A stretch of DNA of 64,000 nucleotides from Phycomyces blakesleeanus NRRL 1555(-) (lineage: Eukaryota > Mucoromycota > Mucoromycetes > Mucorales > Phycomycetaceae). Of this stretch, positions 32,692 through 44,900 are shown piece by piece. Where the stretch lies: positions 1 through 64,000 of the forward strand of contig NW_017265144.1 in the NCBI RefSeq assembly GCF_001638985.1, given 5' to 3'. The position numbers were made by a program, and so were the translations under genes. Numbering within the stretch: position 1 is the stretch's first letter; each line of letters begins with the position of its first letter. The notes beneath the pieces were generated by a model, which saw only the letters and a list, made by a program, of their open reading frames with translations, was not told where the DNA came from and did not search any database.

Positions 32692-32711
32692 GGCGAACCA
32701 TGGTAATGAGA
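32678..32711. repeat. perfect 12-bp inverted repeat, 10-nt spacer
   Basis: TCTCATTACCAT at 32678-32689 is exactly complementary to ATGGTAATGAGA at 32700-32711. It could be a hairpin, an element terminus or a protein-binding site. It lies just outside the retroelement fragment. Confidence 0.7.
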
Positions 32712-32865
32712 GAAAGGGAACATGGGTGGAAATAGTGACCGAGAGAGTGGGTGGGGACATAAAAGGGGTGGCGACGTAGTGACAAACTCTTCACACTATC
32801 TTCCCCAACCAAAGTGATATAAATGCGAAAGAGCTGTGTGACATAATATCCCGATAATAAAGGCT

Positions 32866-33166
32866 TACTATTACCATAATTTCCAATGATTCATGCAGTG
32901 TAAGTAGAAAGCGGCGGCGATCAGCTTCATCCAAGGGACGTCGATAGAAGTCCTTATCCATACCCGGAATAGCAGCAAGGAGGGCAGGAAATGGAGTAAG
33001 GTCCGTAGCAACAGGGCGTTCAGAAATGTAAGGGGAGTCAAACCCTTCAGAACCAGAAGTAACTGGATTATGCACAGGAAGGAAAGGAGCAGCTTGGGTT
33101 TCCAGGGCAGCAAGACGAGCCTACAAGGCTTCAAGTGTGGATCTTAAATCATTGGACATGGATCGT
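32866..33166 (-). pseudogene. DIRS-type retroelement, N-terminal gag-like fragment
   Basis: From an ATG near 33160 the minus strand reads MSNDLRSTLEAL, then an in-frame TAG, then ARLAALETQ, and later PFPALLAAIPGMDKDFYRRP and LDEADRR. The pattern (short coiled N-terminus, then PAL...I..MD.DFFR.PL.E..RR) is what I know from the first ORF of DIRS-like elements in Mucorales. It breaks off near 32870. It lies downstream of the recombinase fragment in the same orientation, which is not the normal internal order. Confidence 0.5.
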
Positions 33167-33720
33167 CGATGAGTCGAGCGGTTGAATACCAGGAGTTAAA
33201 GAAAAGATGACAATGAGTATAGAATACGCATAGCAACAATTTATTCTGAAAACGCCGTAATAAAGTAATGATGGTAACACAGCCAAAGTCTCTGTCGAAT
33301 GAAGAATAATAAAAAGAGATACACGCAGTATTAACTATTTTGATCTTTGTATATTTTTCTTTCTACAATTAAACTTTTCTAATAATTCATTATTTGTTGT
33401 CAAGCTATCAGAATTAAATAAAAAAAAGCTCATTAGCAGCAGTAAATGTTTCTATGGGTATTTTTGTTTTTTGATAACAGGATTTGTTTCAATGAGCTGT
33501 ATAATGTCATGAGTTCTACTTGTCAATCCAGGAAAGTCGATTGACACTAAACAAACATCATGCTTTACTGCTTTCAAATATGTCAACCTGTTTATAGTGG
33601 ATTGAATTAAACGTTAAATATGATCTTTTACAGTTTGCATATATTTTATTTAAGTTTTATTTTACACTGTGTATTCCGTATAACTTGATCCTATTTATCG
33701 ATTATACTATCATTATTTTC

Positions 33721-34900
33721 TCAAATCTCGTTTAAAACACGGAATGGGAGAGTAACTGCAGGTGGATACATATACTCTGCTTGCAAATGACCGTTCATGT
33801 AAATTGTTCGCCATAGCTTGAAGAAGCTTGGTTCTATTGTCAATATTATCATCTGTAAGATATTTGCAGGCATAACATATAATTTCATATACGTTGTGAA
33901 TGCGTCGATCGACTTCGTTCCATCCTCAGGTGTGGTTTCGTTATTCGTATTGGTAGAAAAAATGGTCTCAGTGATTTTAGCTCCTCGTTGGTGTTGATTG
34001 TTCGGTTTGAAGTAGTGTCTCTCAAATGTGTCACTCATAGTGCTCCAGTTCCTATGCAATTTAACCTCTTGAATGGGCTTTCCATTCAACACTGCGTGTG
34101 TACTAACAGCCGATCGTGTTGAGTGGGCTGTTAATCTCTCATGTATATCTGCTTCCCTCATAATACTCTGCACCCAACTAGCAATGGTGGCAGGTCTTGC
34201 ACTTGCTGGCATAGGAGTATAAATGTATCCCAAAAAGAGTGTGTAGCCGTCGGGCAGGTTTGTGCGCAGATGTGCAGTGCGTTCCGTAAATATATATAGT
34301 GTAAGTGCGGGACATCTAATCGTGTCAGAAATCATGCCCAATCTGGAAGACTTGGGTTGGGATTCTTTTGGTGTACAGGATATCAAAGTGGTGCCAGTTA
34401 CTTGGTGAAGCATATCTCTTTGAAATGTGACATCCCTTTTCTGCACTCGACCAAGGTCCGATCTGAGCCTCCACATAGTCGCGAGGCGAAGGGGCATTAA
34501 GGTCTTACGTAGCAAGGCTGTGAGAGAAAGAGTTTCGTTGGGACCCCAAGAATGGAAGAGGCCGAGTACCATTCGAACATCACATGTTTCCTGAGAACTA
34601 TTGTGTAGTCGAATGTCTGTCTTCCTCTTTGCTTTAAAGTAAATTTGGATCAAAGTATGGTCTGCCAGTGACAACTCTTGGAGATGAAGGATTTTAAAAA
34701 AGATGCAATCGTTGAACGTATAACATTGACATGTTGATTAGAATTATCTTGAAGTGTAGGCAAGTATTTTACTACAAGTTGGGGATTGTATGTGATTGGG
34801 TACAAAGGTGGTGATTTATGTAAACAACATTCTGCCCATCGATGCCAGTAATGGTTATATGCCTTTTGGGTAAAATTCACGGTTAGAGGATTCGAGAATA
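33721..34900 (-). pseudogene. DIRS-type tyrosine recombinase, decayed
   Basis: The catalytic part (34674-33721) shows the usual boxes: LATMWRLRSDLGRV with box-I Arg, AHSTRSAVSTHAVL with the HxxR motif, and NWSTMSDTFERHYF with the His/Trp and nucleophile Tyr region. The preceding minus ORF (34880-34650) supplies the N-terminal SAM-like part (AYNHYWHRWAECC) in a shifted frame, so at least one frameshift separates the two halves. Tyrosine recombinases replace DDE integrases in DIRS elements, which integrate through a circular intermediate. Confidence 0.75.
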
Positions 34901-35700
34901 GTGAGCAGGTGCTCTTCTAAGCTGTCTTGGCGCCTTGCTTCGCGGATAACCGCCAAGCGGTCAGTGACCACCGTTTGTTGACCTGCATCTGTAGCAGTGT
35001 CGCAATGCTCATGCTCAGGACAGTAGGCTACCAAAATTTGGTGGGTAATTTTGAAGCGATTAGAGCTGCTTGCTTGACCTTATCCATCTTTAATTTCTAT
35101 AATACTCGCGGGAGCATCTTCCACGGGGGGGTATAGGTACATCCTTGTAGGTGCCCAGTGTTGTTGAAAGGCGTCTATGGCCGATGCCTATGGATCCGGA
35201 AGTAGACTCCAATATTTTGGTAGACATGTATCGTGACGTACTGCGAACGCATCGATAGTGAGCAGCATCTTCCAGTGTTTTTGAATCGTGCTGAACCACC
35301 GCCATGGTAGCGCCCACTCGTGGATGGGTTGTCTCCGTCGGCTAAGGCTGTCTGAAGTTGAGTTGTTTACTCCTGGTACATGTCGATATTAGACTTCGGG
35401 GCGAAATTCGTTGTAAACGGTCTTTGTTGTGAGAGCCAGGTCCTGTAAGAGAGGTGACGCTGTTCCCCCCGACTTCCAAACGTACTTGATTGTTGTCGTG
35501 TTGTCGGAGAACAGAAGGGGGACCTTACGGACAAGTTGACGGGACAAGATTTTGCGCCAAATATTTATGTCTCTGACGTCAGATACTTTTGGTATAACAA
35601 TCTTTTTTTTTTGGGGTGGTCTTGATAAATTGTCTTTTAGATTACCAATAAAATCACTCTCCTTTTTTTCTATAACGTCAGCACATAATTTCTTTGACAT
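34900..35700 (-). pseudogene. DIRS-type RNase H region, decayed
   Basis: 35700-35389 contains PLLFSDNTTTIKYVWKSGGT followed by ASPLLQDLAL, the RNase H signature of DIRS reverse transcriptases. After a stop the same frame reads YRHVPGVNNSTSDSLSRRRQ, EWALPWRWF, LTIDAFAVRHDTCLPKYWSL and MYLYPP, the conserved tail after RNase H, interrupted by TAA and TAG codons (the latter after LLPDP). The reverse transcriptase proper is absent. It lies directly upstream of the recombinase, the normal order for this class. Confidence 0.75.
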
Positions 35701-35705
35701 TTAAC

Positions 35706-36057
35706 ATGAGCAACATCAAAAACACCAACATCACCAACGACCTTGTCATTGTCAGAGAGACTTCTTCCAAGAAGTACGATGCTGCTTTAACTGAGTTTAG
35801 ATTTAATTTTCTTGTCGGAAGACAATTTTCTTCAACTGTAGCTTGCTGTTCGTGAAGCTGCCAAGGCATATGGTTTCACGCATAATATTGACGACAAAAA
35901 AGCACTAACATATACAATTTTTTGTGTTTTCCCTGAATCAAAGCAGTCCTTGTGTTATAAACACGTCAAGAATAATTTCAAGAAGCAATTGCGGGCAACA
36001 ATGAAAGGAGAAAAGAACGAGGAAAAGATAAAACAAAAACAAAAACATAAAGGATGA
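35706..36057 (+). pseudogene. frameshifted repeat-type ORF, possible FAR1-like N-terminus
   Basis: Plus strand from ATG 35706: MSNIKNTNITND, then ALTEFRFNFLVGRQFSST. Near 35850 the frame shifts by one base and continues AVREAAKAYGFTHNIDDKKA to a Lys-rich end (TGA 36055). The pattern F..G..F.S...A..AA..YGF recalls FAR1/WRKY-GCM1-type DNA-binding domains at the start of MULE-related proteins, but the zinc residues are not evident. It abuts the truncated end of the DIRS relic, so one may have interrupted the other. Confidence 0.4.
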
Positions 36058-36059
36058 GT

Positions 36060-36788
36060 AAAAAAAAAGTAACGTCATTTTAACCTCAGGCACTCTTGTA
36101 GATCGAATCAATACTTTACACTTTTTTTTTATTCTTTATATATTTAGCCAGTAGTTCAAGAAAGATTACTATAAAAACGTGTATGCTTTGCACAATTTGT
36201 AATTAAGATATGAAGGCTTTAGACGATTTAAGAGAATGAATGAATAATAGTGATGAAAAAGAACATAATAAGACCTATTGGCAGCGTTGAACAATCCAAA
36301 TCACTTTGTTTTTTTTTGCTCACCTTTTATTTGCTTAAATTAAAAACAATTGTGTAAATGAGTGCTTTTAAACAAAAGAATATATATATGAAAGTATATA
36401 GAAGAGCTTGTAATCGAATACTACACTCATTCTTAATTAAATATTAGATATGATAATCCAACTTATTAAATAATTTTGATTAAGTGCAAACTACTAAATC
36501 AAAATTACGATCTAGCTAAGGATCGTTTCTTGTAAGAAGAGTTGTATGTCTGCGGTTAAAGGACTTTAATGGTTTCAAGGTTTGTCAAAAGCGTTACAAG
36601 GCTTAGAAACCAAGGTTTATTTTACCCCTTATTTTGTAAACATAAGACTTCAAAAACGCAGCTATAAGAATGTATTTCTTTAAAGAGAATATTTCCTATT
36701 ATCTTCTTTTCTCTTTTTCTCTGTCTCTTATTTATTTCATTTTTGATAACCACCCCTTCAAGAAAAGCATAGAGCCATTGTCTCGATC
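36060..36788. other. intergenic, upstream of F-box copy 2
   Basis: AT-rich sequence. A pyrimidine-rich stretch at 36700-36740 precedes the start codon by about 50 bp, as is common for promoters in this window. The promoter blocks of the other F-box genes are absent. Confidence 0.45.
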
Positions 36789-38641
36789 ATGCTGACATCA
36801 GAATTACCTGTCGAAATTACGCTCTTATTTACAAGATATCTTAACCCCAAGGATAAAATTCAATGCTGTCTAGTGTGCAAGAATTGGCTTCGGGCTTTTC
36901 AGGAAACTGTTTTTGAAACAATTATTATTGAGAGCATAGTCGATTTCAACCATTTAACTGCTCAAACCAATACGGGAAGTAACGTTCTTCAAATACATGG
37001 CCACGATACTCGAACGCTCGAAATCGGTAAAAACGTTTTCCTGAACAGCCAGGAGCTTTACGCTTTACAGCAACACCTTCCAAACCTACAGAATTTCAAA
37101 TGGGATAATAGTCAATTTAGAGAATTTCTTCAACCACCTGATACTTACGGATGGAATCTGTGGGCAGAATCTCTCGTGGATCTTGACGTATCGTTGGAAT
37201 CACATACTCGCAGCGAACAAACCAAGATCTTTGATTTGATTCGCTCAAATCTATGTCGGCTCAAACGATTAAAATTATCTTCTAGTGGACACATGGCCAT
37301 ACTCACCTTTGATGATTGTGAACTCCTTAATGACCAACTACCCGAATTGACGTACATGTCACTTAGGGCTCGATTTAAGGAAATGAGCTACGATAAATTA
37401 TCGAAAGTTAAAGAAGTGAAGCCGAGACCATGCTTTAAAACCTTGAAAATGGACATCAGAAACTCTACGCATGAATGGATGTATTACATTGCTGCCAAGT
37501 ATCCAAACATCAGTACCATTCAAAGCTTTTATTTTCAACGGTCCAAAAATGTTGATCCGCCAACTTCTCAGGCCCTATCATTGCTTGCCGAACTCCCACG
37601 TCCCCTGCAACAATTAGAGACCATTTTTATGTCTGTCGAAGCCACTTGTACATACATATATCGTTCTTTTGTAAGCCAACTTTATGCTTTCAATATTCCA
37701 GTCAAGAAGATCGAGCTAGGTGTCAATTCTGGCTGGACTCTCAAGAACCCTCCAAGAGAACATAGGCTGGTAACAACAGAGCTATGGGCAAATACATTGG
37801 AAAAAGTATCAATTGCATACTATACAGGCTGTTCGCATTTTTTTTGTTTTTGCGATGACAGTGTCTATTACCCTCGCCTAGTTTACCTTAATATCAGCGT
37901 CTGTGGAGCTAGTGTCTTACTAAATATCGTCTTGACAAACTGCCCGTCGTTAATGACTCTTAAAGTTGCTGGAAATACACTCGAAAATAAGTCAAATCCA
38001 TCTACCCCTTCGATTAAGCATGGACTGCGGGATTTATCACTTATGAATGAGGAGGTTTCTGCTAATACACTTAACTATATTTCCACCAACTGTAATGATC
38101 TGAAAAAAATGCTACTAGATTGCGTAACTATAATAGGATCACAAAGGATAAGTAATTATGAGAACTGTATCGATATGTCATCGACCCACTTTTCAAAGCT
38201 TTATATTAGACATGTTCAATATACTCCCTACAGTAAAGGACATGCAATCGAGGTGTTTGTCTTTATTCCATCACCGGTAAGTGTCTAATTGTTATATATT
38301 ATATTTACAGATATAAAAGTCATATTGTTAAACTAATCTTATATATATAAAAGGAGAAGGAAGAGGAGATAAGGTCTCCTATCAGATTTTGTACAGAAAA
38401 CGCGTGTGTGCGTTTTTCGGCTGGGGTTGGAGCAAATGGTATACGTCTCGGATTAGGAACACAGAAGATGCGTGAAAAATATTTCAGTACTTTCTCCGAT
38501 GACCCTCGCTCACAATATAGAAATGATCAGTGTCTAAAGGTTTTAAAGCGAATGTCACTAGACCGCCGGGAAGATACAATTTATCATCTCTATGTTACTT
38601 TTAAATACGGCTCTGTACAAGATTTTGTATTTGATGACTAA
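36789..38641 (+). CDS. F-box domain protein (F-box copy 2, divergent)
   Basis: Two exons, 36789-38276 and 38354-38641, with a 77-bp intron (GTAAGT...AAAAG, phase 0), giving 591 aa. The F-box is at residues 4-45 (ELPVEITLLFTRYLNPKDK, then CCLVCKNWLRAF). The body has scattered Leu-rich segments (LPNLQNFKWD, LKRLKLSSSG, LPELTYMSL, YPRLVYLNIS), suggesting a degenerate LRR solenoid. It is probably an SCF substrate adaptor. It is clearly less similar to copies 1 and 3 than they are to each other and lacks their promoter and 3' block. The second exon supplies the C-terminus (SAGVGANGIRLGLGTQK, ending DFVFDD). Splicing is inferred from consensus and frame. Confidence 0.85.
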
Positions 38642-38649
38642 TGCAACAG

Positions 38650-39381
38650 TGCAACCAATTTATAAAAATAAAGAAGAAAATGTATATTTTAAAATGGGGC
38701 CCTCATTTGCTTAAATGTTTTCTTGGAAGAGTTGTTCGTGTATGATGTATTAGCTATAAAATATATGATATTGCTTAATACTGTTAATCTATTAAAAAAA
38801 ACAAATCAAAATGTAAAATTTGTCTGTCAGTGCAAACTTCACTTTACAACTAATCCTCAGAAAACCACAGTACAATCTTCTCTATTGAATATAGTATATA
38901 CACTATATAATAAGGCCATAGAGCCTCTTTAAAATCAGTGGATGTATATATATATATATATAGGTTGAAATAATTAAAATATATTTACTTAATTATTAGT
39001 AGTATGTGGATCAATCTGGAGATTGGTAAATACATACACGCACGTAAATATCTTTAATGATGGATTGGTTTACTAATTGCAGTGTATGCTTTCTAATGAT
39101 GTGTCAGACAATTAAACTTTAGGGACAAAGGGAGCTTTAAAAGAAAGTCAGAGAAAATGATAGCTGATGATGCTTATTATTGAAAGATAGGTTTCTTATA
39201 CATCTCTTTGAAGATGTTCATTTAGAGAAGGGCTTGCGAAAAAGAAGAAGAAGAAAAGGGTGCTCCGTTAGAAAAATAAGGTTTTACGAAAGTCAAACGA
39301 GCAAAATGGTAACTTGTATGATTTTCAGTGCAAAGTTTTCTTTTTTAAGTAAAAATAAATAAAATAAAAGCCACTACAATA
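38650..39381. other. intergenic between F-box copies 2 and 3
   Basis: A TA microsatellite lies at 38946-38962. Short ORFs at 38723-38932 and 39180-39362 have no recognisable content. No gene is called. Confidence 0.5.
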
Positions 39382-39702
39382 ACTTGACCTTACTGTAGCT
39401 ATTTGATATAAAGTACTTTTACATATGAATATGCTCTTTCGACAATACTACTACACTAACAATATTTCTCATTTTAACTTATTTGTTTATGAAAAACCGG
39501 CTGCGCCTCGTACATCTTTATGGTAACCTAAATGATTTAATTTAACCGGACTTGTAACTCAAAGTATCAGTTTGTTCAAGTATTTCTTCTTTTTCTATTT
39601 ATCGATTTCAATTTTATTGACAATTGTGTATATAAATATATATATTTCAAAATATTCGTTTCTCACCTCTTTATCTCTTTCTCACTTTATACAATCATCA
39701 TC
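39382..39702 (+). promoter_or_regulatory. shared upstream region of F-box family (copy 3)
   Basis: It holds the two blocks also seen before the dead copy and copy 4: ACTTGACC...TATTTGATATAAAGTAC at 39382-39416, and TGCGCCTCGTACATCTTTAT from about 39502, followed by CTTGTAACTC, TATCAGTTTG, TCGATTTCAATTTTAT and a CT-rich tract before the ATG. Their order and distance to the start are nearly the same as in copy 4. Confidence 0.7.
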
Positions 39703-41637
39703 ATGTTATTATCAGAGCTACCACCCGAAATTCTTACCCAAATTGCTGAACTTCTAACTGCAACAGACAGGCGTTCTTGTGGTCTGGTGTGCAAGGGATG
39801 GAAATACCCATTTCAAAGGGTTCTGTGGAGAGACACACGGATCGGTTCCCCTGAATATATCAGCGAAATTATCGAACATGTTAAATATCCCCAATATTTA
39901 TTCATACCATGCCTCTTTGTCCATAGTCTACGACTATACAAATATTACTATGCATCAGAAATATCAGATGTAAAATTCTCTGAAATATTCAGATACATGC
40001 CAAACCTGAAGCGCCTAGAGATATCCATTATGCCAAGTATTATGCCTAACACAAAGATAACAAGAACAGAAAAAATATGGACGTCTCTGGAAAGTCTGAA
40101 AATACAATACGGAAGTAAATGCGAACAGAAATCAGAAAATCTACTAAACCTTGTAAATGCCTGTAACATGCTCCAGGAATTAGAAATAATTCGAAAAGGA
40201 CGGCCCTTTGGCGTAATATTTAGCATGGATGACTTTGACAGCATGCACCAAAACTTGCAGAGCCTATCGTCTATTAGCATTGAAATGTATCTCAATTCTG
40301 AATTTTCAGCTAAACTGGACACTATCCCAAACACGACACCAGCTTTTGCCGTGGCATCCATAGATATCCATTAGAAAGAGCTCATACCCGTAGACGAATT
40401 TGGAAATGACTATAAGACAATCTGGGATCCTTTGTGGCTGTACTATTTCGGATACAAGTATCCAAACCTGCGTTCCCTAAAGCTATATGCTACGGACATA
40501 CGTAGAAACGCAACAAATTGGGACGAGAGGCAAGCAATTATATCTCGTTTTCAATTCAATCCAAAAGCATTTAGATGCCTGGAAACATTCAGCTTCACAA
40601 CCGACAGTTATTTTTCATTTTCCGACTTTGTTTTGTGGGAATTGTTTTATGCATTAAGAGTTCCTCTTAAGCATCTGGTCTTAGATGCAACAAAAAGCGA
40701 AGAAGTAGACGATTCGCACCCAATTGATGTGAACAGAATCTTACAATCGTTTTCTAAAACACTCAAGAGTCTTTCGGTTACAGGGTTTATATATAATGCT
40801 AGGGACCAAGATCCGACTTTCAGATTATCTTCTTATTATCCGCTTTTGACGAGTCTTTGCATCAGTGGCAGCAATGTGTTTCTTAATCTGGATAATTTAT
40901 TGGACAAATTTGCGACTCTCAAACAGCTGAAATTTCGTGGTGAAAAATTGGTCATTACTCCAATCACGACAACAGAGAAGTCAAAACAGAAGCAGCAGAA
41001 ACATAGACTGGAGATCTTGACGCTAGAGAGATGTGCTGCAGACGTTAAAGTATTTAATTACATCTCTTTCAGGTGTAGAAGTTTGAGACATATGACTTTG
41101 AATACTTTGCACGCCACAGGATCTATTTCTGAAAAAACTGGATGTTTGTTACTCGATATGCCACATACTTTTTTGAAGACTCTGAACATCGGTCAGGTTC
41201 GATACAGCACATCATACGAAGAATTGGGTACAAAAGATGATATCTGTCTGACACTCCTGTCTCAATTGAACAATGCTCCATTGTCAGATGAAAAGAACGA
41301 AACAGAGCAAAATAAGATGGATTCAGTATACCCTATATCAGCGATTCACAATATTGATTGGCTCTATACATATGATTCCAATGAAGGCCAAGGCATAGAC
41401 TCCCTAGAAACTAAAAAGCTCTCCAAGGAAGAAACCAACATCGCACTTGAATACTATAAAAACTTCCAGTCCAACAAAATCAATCAAATTTCAGAAGAGG
41501 ACAACTCATATAACGGAGAGGACCCAAAGGCCGGCTGGGAATACGAACTCTACAAAGGATACGGTGAATTGAGACTTGGCAAGATTGAAGTTGGCTCTTT
41601 TATATGTGCTCCAGACGGTTACATTTTTAAGAAATAG
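39703..41637 (+). pseudogene. F-box protein gene with a single in-frame TAG (copy 3)
   Basis: The frame from ATG 39703 to TAG 41635-41637 covers 644 sense or interrupted codons and aligns over its whole length with F-box copy 1 (641 aa). The F-box lies at residues 3-48 (LPPEILTQIAELL, LVCKGWKYPF, LWRD) and the C-terminus has the shared ELYKGYGELRLGKIE motif. One TAG at 40372-40374 (codon 224) interrupts it; there is no other lesion. The stop lies in a poorly conserved loop just before DPLWLYYFGYKYPN. No GT...AG pair would splice it out. It may be a very young pseudogene, a readthrough gene, a truncated 223-aa F-box protein or a sequence error. Confidence 0.8.
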
Positions 41638-41675
41638 TCTGAATAATAGACTCTTTTCAAAAGAACAAATAAAAA
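41638..41675 (+). terminator. conserved 3' block and polyadenylation signal of F-box copy 3
   Basis: ATAATAGACTCTTTTCAAAA followed by AATAAA at 41668-41673 matches the sequence after F-box copy 1 and the dead copy. Confidence 0.55.
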
Positions 41676-41677
41676 GC

Positions 41678-41753
41678 TCTCATCCAATAATACGGCTTAA
41701 ATGTTTGCCTTTTTTTCACCCTTTTCTTTGAACTTTTAGTCTGTCCACCCCTA
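41678..41753. mobile_element. MITE-like element, copy C (one end only)
   Basis: TTTGAACTTTTAGTCTGTCC at 41731-41750 is the right terminal repeat of the family at 49.8 and 9.75 kb. The preceding CTCTCATCCAATAATACGGC resembles CTCTCGCCCAATGATATGAC, just beyond copy A. Only this end is present. Confidence 0.55.
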
Positions 41754-41964
41754 ACTGTAATAATTAATGGAAAGCGGGCATTAGACCGATAGCTAGTTTG
41801 TGAGAAGTGACGTTTCCTAGAATGTCAAGTTTGGATGAGAATTGACATTCCGACTTATACTCTATTGCGGAGCGCTGCAATAGAGCGGTCCCATTTTCTT
41901 TCGTAACGCTTTTCTCTAGCCAAAAAGGCAAGACAAGGAATAACACAGTAGCCACTCATTTGCA

Positions 41965-44900
41965 ATGCAAACCCATCTTCTACTAAGAGAACACCCAAGA
42001 GCATTAGCTCTCAGACCTACCGTACTTGAGGAAGCGCCTTCGGGAGTTCTTGTCTTTGAACAGTATAATGCACACGGAATAGACAAAACAATGGCGAGAC
42101 TGTTGCCACCTTCAGAATTTGAGGATTCCTCATGGAGGATACTCAACGCACGGCCTGTGTTTGGATGCCTCGGGCTAATAAACATTCAGAAAGGTCAGTA
42201 TTGAATTATAAGATAGAGCCAATACAGTGAGAAATAAGAAACAAGAAATAAGAAAAAGAAGAAAAAAATTAGTATCCATTATGCATTAAGCTCACCATGA
42301 CACACATACAAAAAAAAAGAATGCTTTGTTGCCATTGTGACGGACTGTGTATCGGTGGGCAGGATAAGGGCAGGAGAAGAGATTTATAGAATCCAGAGCG
42401 TGTCATTTTATTCGCTTGCGTCTTCGAAATACGATGATCTTGATTTTTCTAGTAGAGAGAACTGGGAAACAGAGGAGTTTGATCAGCCCAATGCAAGTCC
42501 TACTACTCTTCAGCATCCTTGCCTTCAACTACAAAAATTGTTTTCTATCGGCAGCTTTTATTTCACACCTGATTTCGATCTTACAAAAACAGTTCAAGCG
42601 AGGTAAAATAACAAGGGTTTTAATGGGGGGAATAATTCCATTTTTCTTTTTCCTCTTTTGAGCACATGAGAATATTTATCTCGACTATCTTTTTTTATTT
42701 TATTTATTCATCTATAACAACAAGAACTTCGGCGGCATCTATGGGCGTTCATGCATTCGATGACCACTTTTTGTGGAACAGGTTTCTTGTATCTGGTCTT
42801 TTGGATTTTAGAGCAAAGCTTGACAGAAAAAAGCAAATGGACCTTGACCGAGGAGGTTTCTTGGTAAGAACAAAAAAAAAAGAAAACATTTTTTTGTAAT
42901 ATGTGTTGTATGCATATACTTGAAAACTAACATAAATGACTTGTGTATATAGGTATTTGCTATCCGAGGCTACGTTGGGACAGAACATGTATATGCTGAT
43001 GATGAAAAACTCGAACTTTCGGTTATATCCAAACTAAGCTGCAAGCGAGCAGGAACACGTTTCAATTCTCGTGGTATCGATGACAATGGCCATGTTGCAA
43101 ACTTTGTCGAGGCAAGTTTGCTGTTGTGAGAGGTATTGATTACGCACTATTGACATCAAAAGATAGACCGAGGTAGTCTTGTACTCTGACCAAGCATGTT
43201 ATTCCTTCACTCAAGTGAGAGGAAGTGTTCCAGGTAAAAAGACTTGATTCTGCGTTTCTTTTTTCCCTCCTTCCTTCTTTTTTTTTTTTTTTTTTTTTTA
43301 AAAAAACAACAGCAACAACAACACTAATAATAACAATACATTTTGATTTTGATTGGGTTTAAAAGTGTTTTGGGAACAGCAGGGAATGCAACTTGTCAAC
43401 CACAAAATTCAGATTGCAAGAGGGCCAAGCGCCACCCAGCCAGCTGTTAATCGACACTTTAAAGAGCTAGTCGATCGTTATGAGGCAGTATCCAACGTCA
43501 ACTTATTATCAGAGCGAGAAAACACCGGGGAGTCTCTTCTTGGAAATGCTTACAACACGGCTGTTCAACAGCTTCACATGCCAGAAAATGTAGTTCACAT
43601 GGTCAATTTTGATTTGCATGCAGAATGTAAAGGAGGCAACTACGAAAACATGTCGTTTCTGATGCAAACTATCCGTAAAGACCTAGATAGCTATGGATAT
43701 TTCCTGATGGACCCAGATGACAATCAAATCGTGTGTACCCAAAAGGGTGTGTTCCGAACAAACTGCATGGACTGCCTAGACCGTACCAACCTTGTTCAAA
43801 ATGAAATATCGCGCCTGTCTCTCACAAACTTCTTGACCAACAGAGGACTAAACCAGAGACGATACTTTGATGGCATCATGACACGTCATGCTCATTTGTG
43901 GGCAGAAAACGGTGATGGTCTTTCGAAGATTTATGCAGGCACAGGTGCACTCAAGTCTGCATTCACACGAACGGGAAAGGTTACGTTTATGAATGTGTTG
44001 AGTGATGCGACTCGATCCGTAAATCGATTCTATATCAATAACTTTCAAGACAAGGCGCGACAAGAAGTCATTGATCAACTTTTGGTAAAGATATTTTTTG
44101 TGTGTGTGTTATACCATGAAGTAAGGCTACAAGGGCTAAAGAAGCGAGAAAAAAAATTTTAGGGTAAATTGGCAGGTCAAAAGGGTATAGATATTTACGA
44201 TCCTATCAGTGACTCTGTTCAAAATCTTATGAAGAGAAGGTAAGCCGATGAGAAAGTTTAGAGAAAGAAAGTAAAAGAAAGAAATTGGTAACACAATTTT
44301 TTATTTTATTTTTAATGTAAAGGGTAAAAGAATACTCTTCAAATCGCAAGATTACTATCTTTACAGGAACCTACAATCTCAACGGAAAATCCTTCAAGGG
44401 AGAGCTTCTTGATCCATGGCTTCTCCAACACTTTAGATGTAGGACTTGAGGTTTATGTATTGGATTTTAGTGTTTTAACAAGCTACTCGGTCTTTTTTTT
44501 CTTCTTTTTTTTTTATTAGGGAGTAGCGAGGAACCAGATATTTACGCTGTTGCATTCCAGGAAATTGTCGAGCTTTCCCCCCAGCAGGTAATAGGAACCA
44601 AATACATACTATTACTTTTTATATTAATATCCTTATTCTTTTACACCCTAGGTGATGGTGACAGATGCAGATAAACGGTAGGCTTGAGTGGATTTTATTT
44701 GAACTTTTGAATCACGTGTGGCTTATTAAATACGCCCACACCCACACCCACACACATAGAAAAGTATGGGAGCAAGAAATAGAACGCACCTTGAATTCCA
44801 GAAAAGGAGGTGAAGCAAAATACGTTCATCTTCGATCCAACCAGCTGGTTGGTGCGGCCTTGATGATATATGTAAAATCAAGTATTGTGGAAAATATCCG

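Noticed and set aside
40372..40374. Intron removing the TAG in F-box copy 3
   Set aside because: No GT...AG pair around the stop keeps frame and matches the paralogue; copy 1 has continuous coding sequence there.
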